From: a bacterium
GTDB taxonomy: Bacteria; Bdellovibrionota; Bacteriovoracia; Bacteriovoracales; Bacteriovoracaceae
Length of the DNA stretch: 48,383 nt
Direction of reading: 5' to 3'
Assembly (NCBI GenBank): GCA_030425045.1
Contig: JAUHVL010000025.1
Location: forward strand, 1 to 48,383
Shown: one piece after another, positions 1 to 8,210 of the stretch
Position numbering within the stretch: position 1 is the first letter of the stretch
How the letters are laid out: the number at the start of each line of letters is the position of its first letter
Position numbers and translations under genes: made by a program
The notes under the pieces: model-generated
Told to the model about the DNA's origin: nothing
The model's input: only the letters and a program-made list of their open reading frames with translations
The model's database searches: none

Positions 1-180
1 AACATCTCTTGTTTTAAAATAGGAGATGACCAATACTTGCCCGAAGGGTCGGGGCATGGATGACCCGATATTGGTTATCGCAAAACAAGGACGTTTTAAT
101 ATATTTTTTGTAAGTAATTGGAACTTTACAAATATTATGAGTTTACGTCGAAAACTCATCTCCAATTAGAGGGATCAGTT
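1..180 (+). repeat. Long palindromic intergenic repeat, copy A (3' part only)
   Basis: This is the right-hand part of a repeat also present at 13213-13526 and 48191-48383, in the same orientation. Bases 8-54 are identical to the last 47 bases of the window. Visible stems are 8-15 with 82-89, 25-35 with 69-79 (one G-T pair), and a GC-rich hairpin starting TGCCCGA at 39. Bases 82-97 are the exact reverse complement of 13278-13293 in copy B, so they form one end of a 16-bp terminal inverted repeat. The repeat runs to AACTGAT (on the minus strand), directly after the stop codon of the minus-strand gene ending at 181. The left part lies outside the window. Confidence 0.9.
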
Positions 181-1161
181 TTAAAACGTCTCGATTTGAT
201 TTTCAATCATCCAGTTATAAAAGCGTTGGAGTCCGTCCTCAAGTTTTACTTCGGGATTGTATCCTAAAACTTTTTTAGATTTTTCAATATTTGCGTAGGT
301 AATGGGAACATCTCCTTCGGGGACTTCTTGGTAACTTTTCTTAATGGTTTTTCCTGTTACCTTCTCAATTGCTTCAACAAGCTCTTTAAGGTTCACTGGA
401 TATGAATTACCTAAGTTGAAAGTATCGTAGATGTTCTTATTATTAAGAACGTGCAAACAAGCTTTGTAAATTCCTTGTACAGTATCGGAAACATAGGTGT
501 AGTCACGTGCCATTGTTCCGTCACCAAAAAGAGTGATTTCTTCTTCGTTAATCGCTTTTTTGAGAAATTTGTGAATGGCCAAATCGGGTCTTTGTCTCGG
601 GCCATAGACAGTAAAAAATCTTAAGATCGCAATATCAAATTCATAAATATTATGAATAAAGCGACAGAGGTCCTCTCCAGATTTTTTTGTAAAAGCATAA
701 TAAGAGATCATTTCTTTTAAAGGATCCAACTCTGAAAAAGGGGTGAGTTTTGATTTCCCATAAACCGAAGAGGAAGAAGCGAAAACTAATTTTTTTAAAT
801 TAGCTTGTTTCATGGCCTCGATGAGATAATAGGTTCCCTCAATATTAGTTCCCATATAACTAATTGGGTCTTTAAATGAGGGTCTTACGCCAGCTTTTGC
901 AGCTAAATGAACGACGAGATCGATAGATTCATCTTTTAGTATTTTTGTAAGTGTTTCAGTGTTGCTGATATCATCTTCAAAAAATTTAAAGTTTTGAGTA
1001 TTGTCTGAAACATGTTTGAGGTTCAGCTCTTTATAGCGGCGGTCATAATAGTCATCAAAATTATCGATGCCTACAGGTATGACGCCAAGGCCATCGAGCT
1101 TTTCCGCAAGGTGAGAGCCGATAAAACCTGCGGCACCTGTGATTAATATTCGTTTACTCAT
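181..1161 (-). CDS. NAD-dependent nucleotide-sugar epimerase, UDP-glucuronate 4-epimerase-like
   Basis: Extended short-chain dehydrogenase/reductase of 326 residues, the usual length for the family. A Rossmann motif GAAGFIG lies at residues 9-15, a serine cluster at 129-132 and the catalytic YxxxK pair at Y155/K159. The DDYYD stretch near residue 37 and the AGVR segment near 90 are typical of UDP-glucuronate 4-epimerases, which make UDP-galacturonate; UDP-GlcNAc or UDP-glucose 4-epimerase activity is a possible alternative. It probably acts in the cytosol to supply an acidic sugar to the polysaccharide. It appears to be a single-gene unit: 107 bp separate it from cysQ, and no clear Shine-Dalgarno sequence precedes the ATG. 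Its stop codon abuts repeat copy A. Confidence 0.88.
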   Translation of the reverse strand: MSKRILITGAAGFIGSHLAEKLDGLGVIPVGIDNFDDYYDRRYKELNLKHVSDNTQNFKFFEDDISNTETLTKILKDESIDLVVHLAAKAGVRPSFKDPISYMGTNIEGTYYLIEAMKQANLKKLVFASSSSVYGKSKLTPFSELDPLKEMISYYAFTKKSGEDLCRFIHNIYEFDIAILRFFTVYGPRQRPDLAIHKFLKKAINEEEITLFGDGTMARDYTYVSDTVQGIYKACLHVLNNKNIYDTFNLGNSYPVNLKELVEAIEKVTGKTIKKSYQEVPEGDVPITYANIEKSKKVLGYNPEVKLEDGLQRFYNWMIENQIETF

Positions 1162-1268
1162 GAATAAGTCTTTTAAAATTATTAACTTACATTGATATCG
1201 ATCTCAGGTTACTTTGTCCATTTACCTGAAAAAAAGTAAGGCTAGTTACGATGCAGTGCGTTCTTTTT

Positions 1269-2045
1269 TTAAATCTGGGTAACTTCGGCTCTTTTTACGA
1301 GAAAGTGTGGGTTATAGATATCCTCTTTATTGTAACGAAGGGGTTCTTTGGAATGAAAGTCGAGAATGTCTCCGCCTGCACCTTTAACAATGGCGTGGGC
1401 GGCCCCTGTGTCCCACTCGCAAGTTGGGCCAAGCCTGGGATAAAAATCAGCGGTTCCCTCTGCTATAAGGCAGATTTTTAATGAACTGCCTGATTGCCGA
1501 AACTCCATATTGGGATGATTTTTTTGGAGTTCTTCTATGTACGCCTTTGTTTCATCGTTCATATGTGATTGGCTACCAACGACAATGAGTTTCTCATTGT
1601 TAAATTCTCTCATGGGCAGTTTATGAGTATTGCCTTCTTCTCGTAAGAAAGATTCGTGAATATCGCCAAAAAATAATTTATCAAACATAGGAGCATAAAC
1701 GACTCCAAGTTTTGGTTTATTATTCTCAATTAGCGCAATATTGACGGTGAAGTTATTTCTTTTTTTGATAAATTCTTTTGTTCCATCGAGTGGATCAATC
1801 AGAAAAAACTGACTCCAGTCTTTACGATCGCTAAAGTGAATGTCTTCACCTTCTTCTGAAAGGATAGGAATTTCAGGAAAATGTTTTCGTAAACCTTCCG
1901 TGATAATTTGATTTGATTTTAAATCCGCTTTTGTTAGCGGAGACTCGTCATCTTTGTATTGAACACCGAGATCAAGATCTTCTTGATGAATCTTTTTAAT
2001 GGCCTGACCTGCGGAAATTGCTAGTTCGTTTAATATCTCAATCAT
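1269..2045 (-). CDS. cysQ: 3'(2'),5'-bisphosphate nucleotidase CysQ (inositol monophosphatase family)
   Basis: Metal-dependent phosphatase of the inositol-monophosphatase fold. The SEEGE segment (about residues 63-67) and DPLDGTKEF (about 84-92) supply the metal ligands, and WDTGAAHA near the C-terminus is the third family motif. CysQ hydrolyses PAP, the by-product of PAPS-dependent sulfation, to AMP. The open frame extends upstream to an ATG at 2072, but I prefer the ATG at 2045. It gives the standard CysQ N-terminus, and a TTGACA at 2075-2080 plus a -10-like hexamer at 2052-2057 (17-bp spacer) ends six bases before it, suggesting a leaderless start. cysQ occurs in other polysaccharide loci, but no sulfotransferase is seen here. 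Confidence 0.88.
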   Translation of the reverse strand: MIEILNELAISAGQAIKKIHQEDLDLGVQYKDDESPLTKADLKSNQIITEGLRKHFPEIPILSEEGEDIHFSDRKDWSQFFLIDPLDGTKEFIKKRNNFTVNIALIENNKPKLGVVYAPMFDKLFFGDIHESFLREEGNTHKLPMREFNNEKLIVVGSQSHMNDETKAYIEELQKNHPNMEFRQSGSSLKICLIAEGTADFYPRLGPTCEWDTGAAHAIVKGAGGDILDFHSKEPLRYNKEDIYNPHFLVKRAEVTQI

Positions 2046-2051
2046 TCTCAT

Positions 2052-2116
2052 AAATTCTCTTTTCTTTTCCATGGTGTCAATGGTTGTTGGATGTGCGCTG
2101 CGTTTGTGTGTATACT
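2052..2116. promoter_or_regulatory. Back-to-back divergent promoters for cysQ and the GT4 gene
   Basis: On the minus strand a consensus TTGACA (2075-2080) lies 17 bp from GAATTT (2052-2057), followed by six bases and the cysQ ATG at 2045. On the plus strand TTGGAT (2087-2092) lies 18 bp from TATACT (2111-2116), followed by six bases and a GTG at 2123. Both would give leaderless transcripts. The two -35 elements are six bases apart. This is read by eye and not experimentally supported. Confidence 0.55.
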
Positions 2117-2122
2117 TGCTAT

Positions 2123-3214
2123 GTGAAAGTCTTCTACGATCATCAAATTTTTACTAACCAAATTTTTGGGGGAATTTCTCGCATCTACTGGGAGTTGATG
2201 GATTATTATCTAAGAAATGAGGGGGTAGAGCCAGACTGTGATTTCTTTTACAGCAGAAACTTTTACATGCTCAATAATCCTCTCATAAAAAGTTCTTATC
2301 ATCCTCTGAGATTCAAAGGAGGAGCACGACTGGGTATTAAAATCAATGAATGGTTGGCAAAGAGGGCCTTGAAAAAAGACTTCGATCTATTTCACCCAAC
2401 TTATTACGATCCCTATTTTTTAGAAAAGTTAACGTCACCTCTTGTGATGACAGTATACGATATGACTCACGAAAAATATCCCAATCTTTTTTCAGGAGAC
2501 GATCCGACACCTTCTAATAAAAAAAGAACACTAGAAGCTGCTGATCGTATAATTTCAATTAGTCATTCTACGAAAAAAGATGTGATTGAATTTTTAGGGA
2601 TACCAGAAGAAAAAATCGATGTGATTCACTTAGCTAATTCTTTAAGTTCAATTGACGAAACAAAATTAAAAAGAGTTCACGATCGGCCATACCTCCTTTT
2701 TGTCGGGGGAAGAAGGACGTATAAAAACTTTGATTATACAGTTGAAACATTGAAAGATACTCTCATTGATCGTGAGCTAGATTATATTTGTGCAGGATCA
2801 GGATCATTTTCGGAAGAAGAAAAAAAGTTTTTTAAAAAACTTGGAATTGAAAAAAGAATGATTCAAATGGATGTTGATGATGAGAAATTAGCTTCTCTTT
2901 ATAAATATTGTGAATGTTTTATTTTTCCCTCTCTTTACGAAGGCTTTGGCCTTCCTGCTATCGAGTCAATGTCATTTGGGGCCCCAACGATTTTAAGTGA
3001 TCGTTCTTCATTACCTGAAGTGGGTGGTGATTTTGCACTCTATATTAACCCTGAAGATGCCCAGTCTTTGATAAATAAAGTAGAAAATGTTTTATCTTCT
3101 CATTTCAATAAAGAGGAATTTTCCAAGAAGGCAAAGTCTTGGGCCAATAATTTTAGTTGGGAGAAAATGGCGATAGAGACGGTGAAAACTTACGAGAGAA
3201 CACTTAACTTGTAA
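2123..3214 (+). CDS. Glycosyltransferase family 4 (GT-B fold)
   Basis: Soluble or membrane-associated retaining glycosyltransferase of about 363 residues. The N-terminal GGISRIY segment is the acceptor-side glycine motif of many GT4 mannosyltransferase-like enzymes. FVGGRRTYKN opens the nucleotide-sugar domain, and EGFGLPAIE is the EX7E donor-binding motif. Donor and acceptor cannot be read from sequence. The frame is open from 2084, but the GTG at 2123 fits the family N-terminus and sits six bases after a TATACT hexamer. Its 3' end overlaps the convergent GT2 gene by 11 bp, with no terminator between them. Confidence 0.88.
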   Translation: MKVFYDHQIFTNQIFGGISRIYWELMDYYLRNEGVEPDCDFFYSRNFYMLNNPLIKSSYHPLRFKGGARLGIKINEWLAKRALKKDFDLFHPTYYDPYFLEKLTSPLVMTVYDMTHEKYPNLFSGDDPTPSNKKRTLEAADRIISISHSTKKDVIEFLGIPEEKIDVIHLANSLSSIDETKLKRVHDRPYLLFVGGRRTYKNFDYTVETLKDTLIDRELDYICAGSGSFSEEEKKFFKKLGIEKRMIQMDVDDEKLASLYKYCECFIFPSLYEGFGLPAIESMSFGAPTILSDRSSLPEVGGDFALYINPEDAQSLINKVENVLSSHFNKEEFSKKAKSWANNFSWEKMAIETVKTYERTLNL

Positions 3215-3974
3215 TCATTTTCATTGCTTGATCAAGTCTTCCACTGCGCATACCCGTTACGACATATTGTTTTAAATATTTTAGTTTAATCATAAAAGCA
3301 TTAATGGGGTTAACCAGGTGAGCATTCTTTTTTAATGTTTGGCTAATACCTCGATACATTAAGAGAGTATTTCTCGTAATGTTTTCATCATGCTCTCTTT
3401 TATCAACAAGCTCGAAAGGACAACAAGTAATACGATGACTTTTAATCACTCTCAACCATAAATCCCAGTCTTCGCTAACTCTGATGGCTGGATCGAAGCC
3501 GCCAAGTCTTTGAAAGACATCTTTTTTAATGGCAACGCTACTGGTTCCAATATAGTTATCGGAATAAAGAATATGGGCTTTGCTGTGGTCAACTGGCTTT
3601 TGAGGTTGCGCGATGATTTTACCTGGATAGGCTAAACGAAAATAAGTATAAACAAGGTCAGCATCTTTAAAATAGGGAAGTTGGTATTCCATTTTTTTAG
3701 GGTGCCATAAGTCATCTGAGTCGATGAAAGCGACAATTTCTGAAGTCGCGAGACTAACCGCTTTATTTCTGGCAGGCCCTGGCCCTTTAGTCGATTCTGT
3801 TGTGACGATAACAGGTTTTGCTAAGGAGTCAATCATATTCATAGTGAGATCAGTTGAGCCATTGTCACAAATAATTATTTCTTTTGGCCTCACTGTTTGT
3901 CGTAGAACTGAGTTAAGAGTTTCGACTAAGTATTTTTGTGAATTGAATGTGGGAATAATAACTGAATAATCCAT
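3204..3974 (-). CDS. Glycosyltransferase family 2 (GT-A fold)
   Basis: A 256-residue cytosolic-face glycosyltransferase. SVIIPTFNS at the N-terminus begins the nucleotide-binding Rossmann-like half, CDNGSTD is the first Asp motif, and FIDSDDLW carries the DxD metal site. SEDWDLWLR is the ED motif holding the likely catalytic base. It is the last gene of the minus-strand module 8129-3204 and starts three bases after the methyltransferase stop codon with no ribosome-binding site, which suggests translational coupling. The context suggests that it transfers the sugar made by the upstream rml/fdt (or qdt) genes, but that is inference. Confidence 0.88.
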   Translation of the reverse strand: MDYSVIIPTFNSQKYLVETLNSVLRQTVRPKEIIICDNGSTDLTMNMIDSLAKPVIVTTESTKGPGPARNKAVSLATSEIVAFIDSDDLWHPKKMEYQLPYFKDADLVYTYFRLAYPGKIIAQPQKPVDHSKAHILYSDNYIGTSSVAIKKDVFQRLGGFDPAIRVSEDWDLWLRVIKSHRITCCPFELVDKREHDENITRNTLLMYRGISQTLKKNAHLVNPINAFMIKLKYLKQYVVTGMRSGRLDQAMKMITS

Positions 3975-3977
3975 ATC

Positions 3978-4796
3978 TTATTTCAAAGTAAATGCTAAAT
4001 TATAATGTTGGCACTTCTTATATTCTCCATCATAGTTGTTAAAGTTATGAAAAGGGTAATAATTTACTGATTTGAGTGATTGGTAATAGTTATTTTTCGA
4101 AAACAACACTTCTATTTCATCTAAGTTAAATACATATCTTGGAATTACTCTATCCTTCATATTAACTTGTGCACACACGAATGTGTTCACATTTCCCATT
4201 GGATGATCCGTGAGTAAAATATGTTTTGGCTTTAGAGAGCAAACATCATTTACTATTTCTTTATAATTCTCAAAATATTGAAGCGAACTTCCAAACAAAA
4301 TTATGTCAGTTTTTAGGTCTTTAAAATCAGTTATAAACTTTAGCTCGTTTGGAAATTCTCGCTCTAGATCTTTACCTGCTTCAGTTATCTCTGGGAGTTC
4401 ATAAACATAATAATGAAGTTTTAAATGAGGACAACTAAACTTTAAGTCGATAAAAGACTCCGCTAAGCCTCCACCGATATCAAGAACATGTATTTTTTCT
4501 TCCGGTGGAAAAGTGGATACAAATGATGTAAACAGATTTAGTCTTGAATTATTCCAGTCAATAGTTGGAATATCATTATTTTTTAGCTTTTGTACTTTAA
4601 TCGTAGATTTTTTTAAGGTTTCTCTTGTTGACTCTTTACTATTATAACGTGTGCTAAAAGAGTAATTGCTAAAAACTTCATTAAAGGAATTATAAATTCC
4701 ATGGTATGTGATTCCGTCATATTTAGAATTACGATTAAGATACTTAAATACTTTTAAAAATATTGGGGGAATAAATAGTTTTAAATAACGCTTCAT
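3978..4796 (-). CDS. Putative methyltransferase, TIGR04325/LIC12133-like
   Basis: About 272 residues with a central Rossmann SAM-binding motif, VLDIGGGLAES, followed by an acidic-rich strand (VYELPE), as in class I methyltransferases. The basic, proline-containing N-terminus (MKRYLKLFIPP) and overall layout match proteins annotated as putative methyltransferases of the TIGR04325/LIC12133 family, common in O-antigen loci. The frame is open to an ATG at 4826. The ATG at 4796, one base after the aminotransferase stop codon, gives the family-like start and is preferred. Its substrate is unknown; an O- or N-methylation of the dideoxyamino sugar is plausible from context. Confidence 0.72.
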   Translation of the reverse strand: MKRYLKLFIPPIFLKVFKYLNRNSKYDGITYHGIYNSFNEVFSNYSFSTRYNSKESTRETLKKSTIKVQKLKNNDIPTIDWNNSRLNLFTSFVSTFPPEEKIHVLDIGGGLAESFIDLKFSCPHLKLHYYVYELPEITEAGKDLEREFPNELKFITDFKDLKTDIILFGSSLQYFENYKEIVNDVCSLKPKHILLTDHPMGNVNTFVCAQVNMKDRVIPRYVFNLDEIEVLFSKNNYYQSLKSVNYYPFHNFNNYDGEYKKCQHYNLAFTLK

Positions 4797-4797
4797 C

Positions 4798-5892
4798 TTA
4801 AAATTTATTAATTTCCTCAATGACATACTCTATATCTTCACAAGTATTCGCGTAAGAAATAGGAAGACTTAAAATAGTATCGTGTATTTCATCAGATAGT
4901 GGAAAGTGTTGTCCTTCAAAATAGTCTTTTAAAATTTTTTGTTTATAGGGAGGTATCGGATAATGAATTGACGTCTGAATTCCTCTTTCCATTAAATATT
5001 CTTTGAGCTCATCTCTTTTTGGATGCCTGATAGCAAAGATATGAAAGACATCATCTTCATCGTTATGAATTCTTGGAAGAATAAATTTGTCATTTAATCC
5101 TTTAAAATAGAGTTCGGCTAAGTTCTTTTTGTGAGTCGTGATTTTATCAAGGGACTTTAGTTTGATATCAAGAAATCCTGCTTGAATTTCATCGAGTCGA
5201 CTATTCATTCCGACAAGATCATTTTTATATTTTTTTGACTCCCCGTAATTTCTTAACATACGAAATTTCTGCGCGAGGTTTTCATCAGAGGTGGTTATGG
5301 CCCCAGCATCACCAAGGGCACCAAGATTTTTTGTTGGGTAAAAACTAAAAGCACCTATACCAAAAGTTCCCGTTAGTTTTTCCTTATATTTTGCTCCGTG
5401 AGACTGAGCACAGTCTTCAATGAGGGCAAGGTTATGTGCTTGGCATAAATCAGTTATCTTATCCATGCGACAAGATTTTCCATAGAGATGGACAACCAAG
5501 ATAGCCTTGGTTTTCGTTGTGATCTTTTTTTCAATTAAATCAGGGTTAATATTATAACTTTCGATTTCTGGTTCAACTAAGACAGGAATGAGTCCATTTT
5601 CTAATACTGATAAGATGGTCGCGATATACGTATTGGCTGGAACGATGACTTCAGATCCCTTTGGTAAATCTAATGCTCTTAGAGAAAGGGTTAAGGCATC
5701 TAATCCTGAAGCAACACCAACACAATGGGGGCTCTGGTTAAATGCTGCAAAGTTTTGTTCAAACTGCTCGACACTTTTACCAAGGATAAACCATCCACTA
5801 TCTAAAAATTTATCAAATGACACTCTAAACTCGGCATAGAATTCTTGATTTGATAATTTAAGGTTTTCGTAAACGACATTACGGTTTGTCAT
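4798..5892 (-). CDS. PLP-dependent sugar aminotransferase (DegT/DnrJ/EryC1/StrS), FdtB/QdtB-type
   Basis: A 364-residue aminotransferase of the sugar subfamily. EDCAQSHGA and [17 protein letters not shown] carry the PLP-binding residues, the Lys in PTKNLG being the Schiff-base lysine. Lying directly after an FdtA/QdtA-type ketoisomerase and rmlA-rmlB, it most likely aminates C3 of the dTDP-3-keto-6-deoxyhexose to give dTDP-3-amino-3,6-dideoxy-galactose (Fuc3N) or -glucose (Qui3N). The sequence does not say which. The start ATG has GAGGA about nine bases upstream, inside the preceding gene, which it overlaps by 14 bp. Confidence 0.88.
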   Translation of the reverse strand: MTNRNVVYENLKLSNQEFYAEFRVSFDKFLDSGWFILGKSVEQFEQNFAAFNQSPHCVGVASGLDALTLSLRALDLPKGSEVIVPANTYIATILSVLENGLIPVLVEPEIESYNINPDLIEKKITTKTKAILVVHLYGKSCRMDKITDLCQAHNLALIEDCAQSHGAKYKEKLTGTFGIGAFSFYPTKNLGALGDAGAITTSDENLAQKFRMLRNYGESKKYKNDLVGMNSRLDEIQAGFLDIKLKSLDKITTHKKNLAELYFKGLNDKFILPRIHNDEDDVFHIFAIRHPKRDELKEYLMERGIQTSIHYPIPPYKQKILKDYFEGQHFPLSDEIHDTILSLPISYANTCEDIEYVIEEINKF

Positions 5893-6247
5893 AGAAATAA
5901 TCCTCAGGATCGTAATTTTCAGAGGCCATCACGATCACAGAACAATGTTCCGAAAAATTTGATAATTGGTGCCAATCTTCAGGATTTAAAATGAGCACTT
6001 CAGAGGCAGAGTTTAAATGATAGGTTCGATCTTGATCACGACCATTGGCCACAAGAATATCGACATGACCGCCTGTCGCCACTAAGGCCATTTTTGTTTT
6101 GATATGACCATGACCACCTCTTTTTTCTCCACTTTTAATATTGTAGAGGAAAAAGACTCTCTTGATATCAAAGGGAAGAACGTTTTCAATAACACTTAAA
6201 GAACCTCTTTCATCAACTTTGGTCGTCAATTTTTTAAGTTCGGCCAT
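5879..6247 (-). CDS. dTDP-4-keto-6-deoxyglucose 3,4-ketoisomerase, FdtA/QdtA family (cupin)
   Basis: A 122-residue single-domain cupin of the WxcM/FdtA type, the normal length. [10 protein letters not shown] opens the fold. [12 protein letters not shown] supplies the histidines that in this family act in tautomerisation, and [10 protein letters not shown] is the conserved C-terminal strand. FdtA and QdtA differ in the configuration at C4 of their product, and short sequence inspection does not separate them. The gene begins immediately after the rmlB stop codon (zero spacing), with GGGAAAG just upstream as a ribosome-binding site, and overlaps the aminotransferase. Confidence 0.87.
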   Translation of the reverse strand: MAELKKLTTKVDERGSLSVIENVLPFDIKRVFFLYNIKSGEKRGGHGHIKTKMALVATGGHVDILVANGRDQDRTYHLNSASEVLILNPEDWHQLSNFSEHCSVIVMASENYDPEDYFYDKP

Positions 6248-7249
6248 CTAGCTTTCCCATTTCTTTTGAACTTTTTCGATCCAATCTTTATTTCCAAGAT
6301 ACCAATCGATCGTTTGAATCATCCCTTGATTAAACTCAACTTTAGGGGTCCATCCAAGTTCAGTAGCCGCTTTTTCAAAATTTATAGCGTAACGAAAGTC
6401 GTGACCAAGTCTGTCGGTGACAAAGCTGATGAGATCCTCATCTTTACCAAGAAGTTCGAGAATCTTCTTAACGAGGTCGATATTTTTATATTCGCTATTA
6501 CCACCAAAATTATAAATTGAACCAGTATTTCCTCTTTCAAATGCATTCCAAATTCCGTGGTTATGATCATCTACATAAATCCAGTCGCGAACATTTTCAC
6601 CTTTCCCATAAACGGGAAGTTTTTCGTTCTTGGTTGCCTTATCAATCATGACCGGAATAAGTTTTTCTGGATTTTGATAAGGACCATAGTTGTTACTACA
6701 TCTTGTAATGACTGTGTCTAGACCATAAGTATGGTGATAGGCATGAACAAGATGATCAGCACTGGCCTTTGATGCGCTATAGGGACTATTTGGTTTGATT
6801 GGAGTTTGTTCACTAAAGGGTTCTTCATCGTGAGTTAACTCACCATAAACTTCATCAGTGCTTACTTGAAGAAAACGAGTGAATTTATTTTTCTTGTGGA
6901 GTTTGAGTGCATTGTTGAGGAGATTCATCGTCCCCATGACATTTGTCTCTAAGAATACATTTGGGTTTTCGATAGAGCGATCGACGTGAGACTCCGCTGC
7001 AAAATTAATAATAGCGTCTGGTTGGTATTTTTCAAAAAGCTGACTAACAACAGTACTATCGACAATATCAGCTTTTTCAAAACCTATATGATCATGCTCA
7101 AGCTCTTCTTCGATATTAAACATATGTCCAGCATACGTGAGTTTATCAATGATAACGAAGTTAATATCGTTATGAGGCACAGCTAATTTTTTTACAAAAT
7201 TACATCCAATAAAACCTGCTGCTCCAACTAAGAAGATTGTGTCAGCCAT
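6248..7249 (-). CDS. rmlB: dTDP-glucose 4,6-dehydratase
   Basis: A 333-residue extended SDR. NAD-binding GAAGFIG is at residues 9-15, the dehydratase signature TDEVYG at 131-136 contributes the catalytic Asp-Glu pair, and YSASK gives Y157/K161. It converts dTDP-glucose to dTDP-4-keto-6-deoxyglucose. The ATG is preceded by GGAGAA at good spacing and overlaps the end of rmlA by 8 bp. No rmlC or rmlD is present in the window, so the 4-keto intermediate is probably routed to the 3-amino sugar rather than to rhamnose, at least by this operon. Confidence 0.95.
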   Translation of the reverse strand: MADTIFLVGAAGFIGCNFVKKLAVPHNDINFVIIDKLTYAGHMFNIEEELEHDHIGFEKADIVDSTVVSQLFEKYQPDAIINFAAESHVDRSIENPNVFLETNVMGTMNLLNNALKLHKKNKFTRFLQVSTDEVYGELTHDEEPFSEQTPIKPNSPYSASKASADHLVHAYHHTYGLDTVITRCSNNYGPYQNPEKLIPVMIDKATKNEKLPVYGKGENVRDWIYVDDHNHGIWNAFERGNTGSIYNFGGNSEYKNIDLVKKILELLGKDEDLISFVTDRLGHDFRYAINFEKAATELGWTPKVEFNQGMIQTIDWYLGNKDWIEKVQKKWES

Positions 7250-8129
7250 GATTATTCTCCAAAAATACTTCTTCTAAGTATTGTCTATAAGGTGACGTTG
7301 GAAGAGAAGAAATGACATTTGTTAGTTTCTCTTTGTCGATAAACTTCATTCTATAAGCAATTTCTTCAGGACAACCAATTTTTAAGCCTTGTCTCTCTTC
7401 AATAGTTGCAACGTAACTTGAAGCATCTAGAAATGATTTAGGAGTTCCTGTGTCTAGCCACGCAACACCACGAGTAATTTGAGTTGCTTCTAATTTGTTC
7501 TCACTAAAATAATGATTGATAAGATCAGCAATTTCTTTTTCTCCCCGCTCAGATGCTGAGAGGTTTTTTGTTTTGTCCACAACAGAGCTATCAAAAAAGT
7601 AGAGCCCCGGAATGGCCATATTTGATCTCGGCTTTTTAGGTTTTTCTTCTATCGAAATAATCTTTTGATCTTCATCAAGTTCGATGACTCCAAAACGCCA
7701 TGGGTCTCTAACATAATATGCAAAAATATGTCCTGCTTCAGAGGACTTTCTGCTTATAAATTTTTCTAAAGATTGACGGAAAAAATTCATATCTCCGTAA
7801 AATAAGTTGTCCCCAAGGATCAACGTTACATCGTCGTTCCCTATAAATTCTTCTCCAAGAACAAAAGCATTGGGGATACCATCGGGCTTTTCCTGAACTT
7901 TATAACATAACTTAATTCCCCACTGAGAACCATCGCCAAGGAGCGATTGAAAGGAAGGAGTATCCTTAGGTGTTGAAATAATAAGGATTTCTTTTATGCC
8001 TCCTAGCATTAAGAGAGAAAGCGGATAGTAGATCATCGGCTTGTCATAGATGGGCTGAAGTTGCTTACATACAACGTTTGTAATGGGGTAAAGTCTTGAG
8101 CCTGAGCCACCTGCTAAAATAATACCTTT
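7242..8129 (-). CDS. rmlA: Glucose-1-phosphate thymidylyltransferase
   Basis: Makes dTDP-glucose from dTTP and glucose-1-phosphate, the first step of the module. MKGIILAGGSGSRLYP at the N-terminus is the nucleotide-binding signature, EKPKKPRSN follows mid-protein, and WLDTGTPKSFLDAS is the RmlA C-terminal motif. The frame is open upstream to 8171, but the ATG at 8129 gives the invariant family N-terminus and has GGAAAG four bases upstream. It is the first gene of a tight minus-strand operon ending at 3204. It is divergent from the PseB-like gene, with about 80 bp between the starts. Confidence 0.94.
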   Translation of the reverse strand, partial: KGIILAGGSGSRLYPITNVVCKQLQPIYDKPMIYYPLSLLMLGGIKEILIISTPKDTPSFQSLLGDGSQWGIKLCYKVQEKPDGIPNAFVLGEEFIGNDDVTLILGDNLFYGDMNFFRQSLEKFISRKSSEAGHIFAYYVRDPWRFGVIELDEDQKIISIEEKPKKPRSNMAIPGLYFFDSSVVDKTKNLSASERGEKEIADLINHYFSENKLEATQITRGVAWLDTGTPKSFLDASSYVATIEERQGLKIGCPEEIAYRMKFIDKEKLTNVISSLPTSPYRQYLEEVFLENNHG

Positions 8130-8154
8130 CATAGAGCTTTCCATAGGTAGGGTT

Positions 8155-8183
8155 TTACTATAAGTGTGCACCCATTGTATAAG
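8155..8183 (+). promoter_or_regulatory. Candidate promoter for the PseB-like operon
   Basis: TTACTA (8155-8160) and TATAAG (8178-8183) are separated by 17 bp and lie upstream of a GGAG ribosome-binding site and the ATG at 8211. The hexamers match the sigma-70 consensus only moderately. Confidence 0.4.
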
Positions 8184-8210
8184 ATAAGGTGTACCTTTTG
8201 GAGATATACC

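Noticed and set aside
1205-1240. TTACTTT/AAAGTAA inverted repeat between cysQ and the epimerase
   Set aside because: The short AT-rich stem lacks a following T tract in the direction of transcription; it is too weak to call.
1251-1481. Plus-strand open frame over the end of cysQ, and similar short frames elsewhere
   Set aside because: These are shadow frames of well-supported genes on the other strand, without ribosome-binding sites or family motifs.
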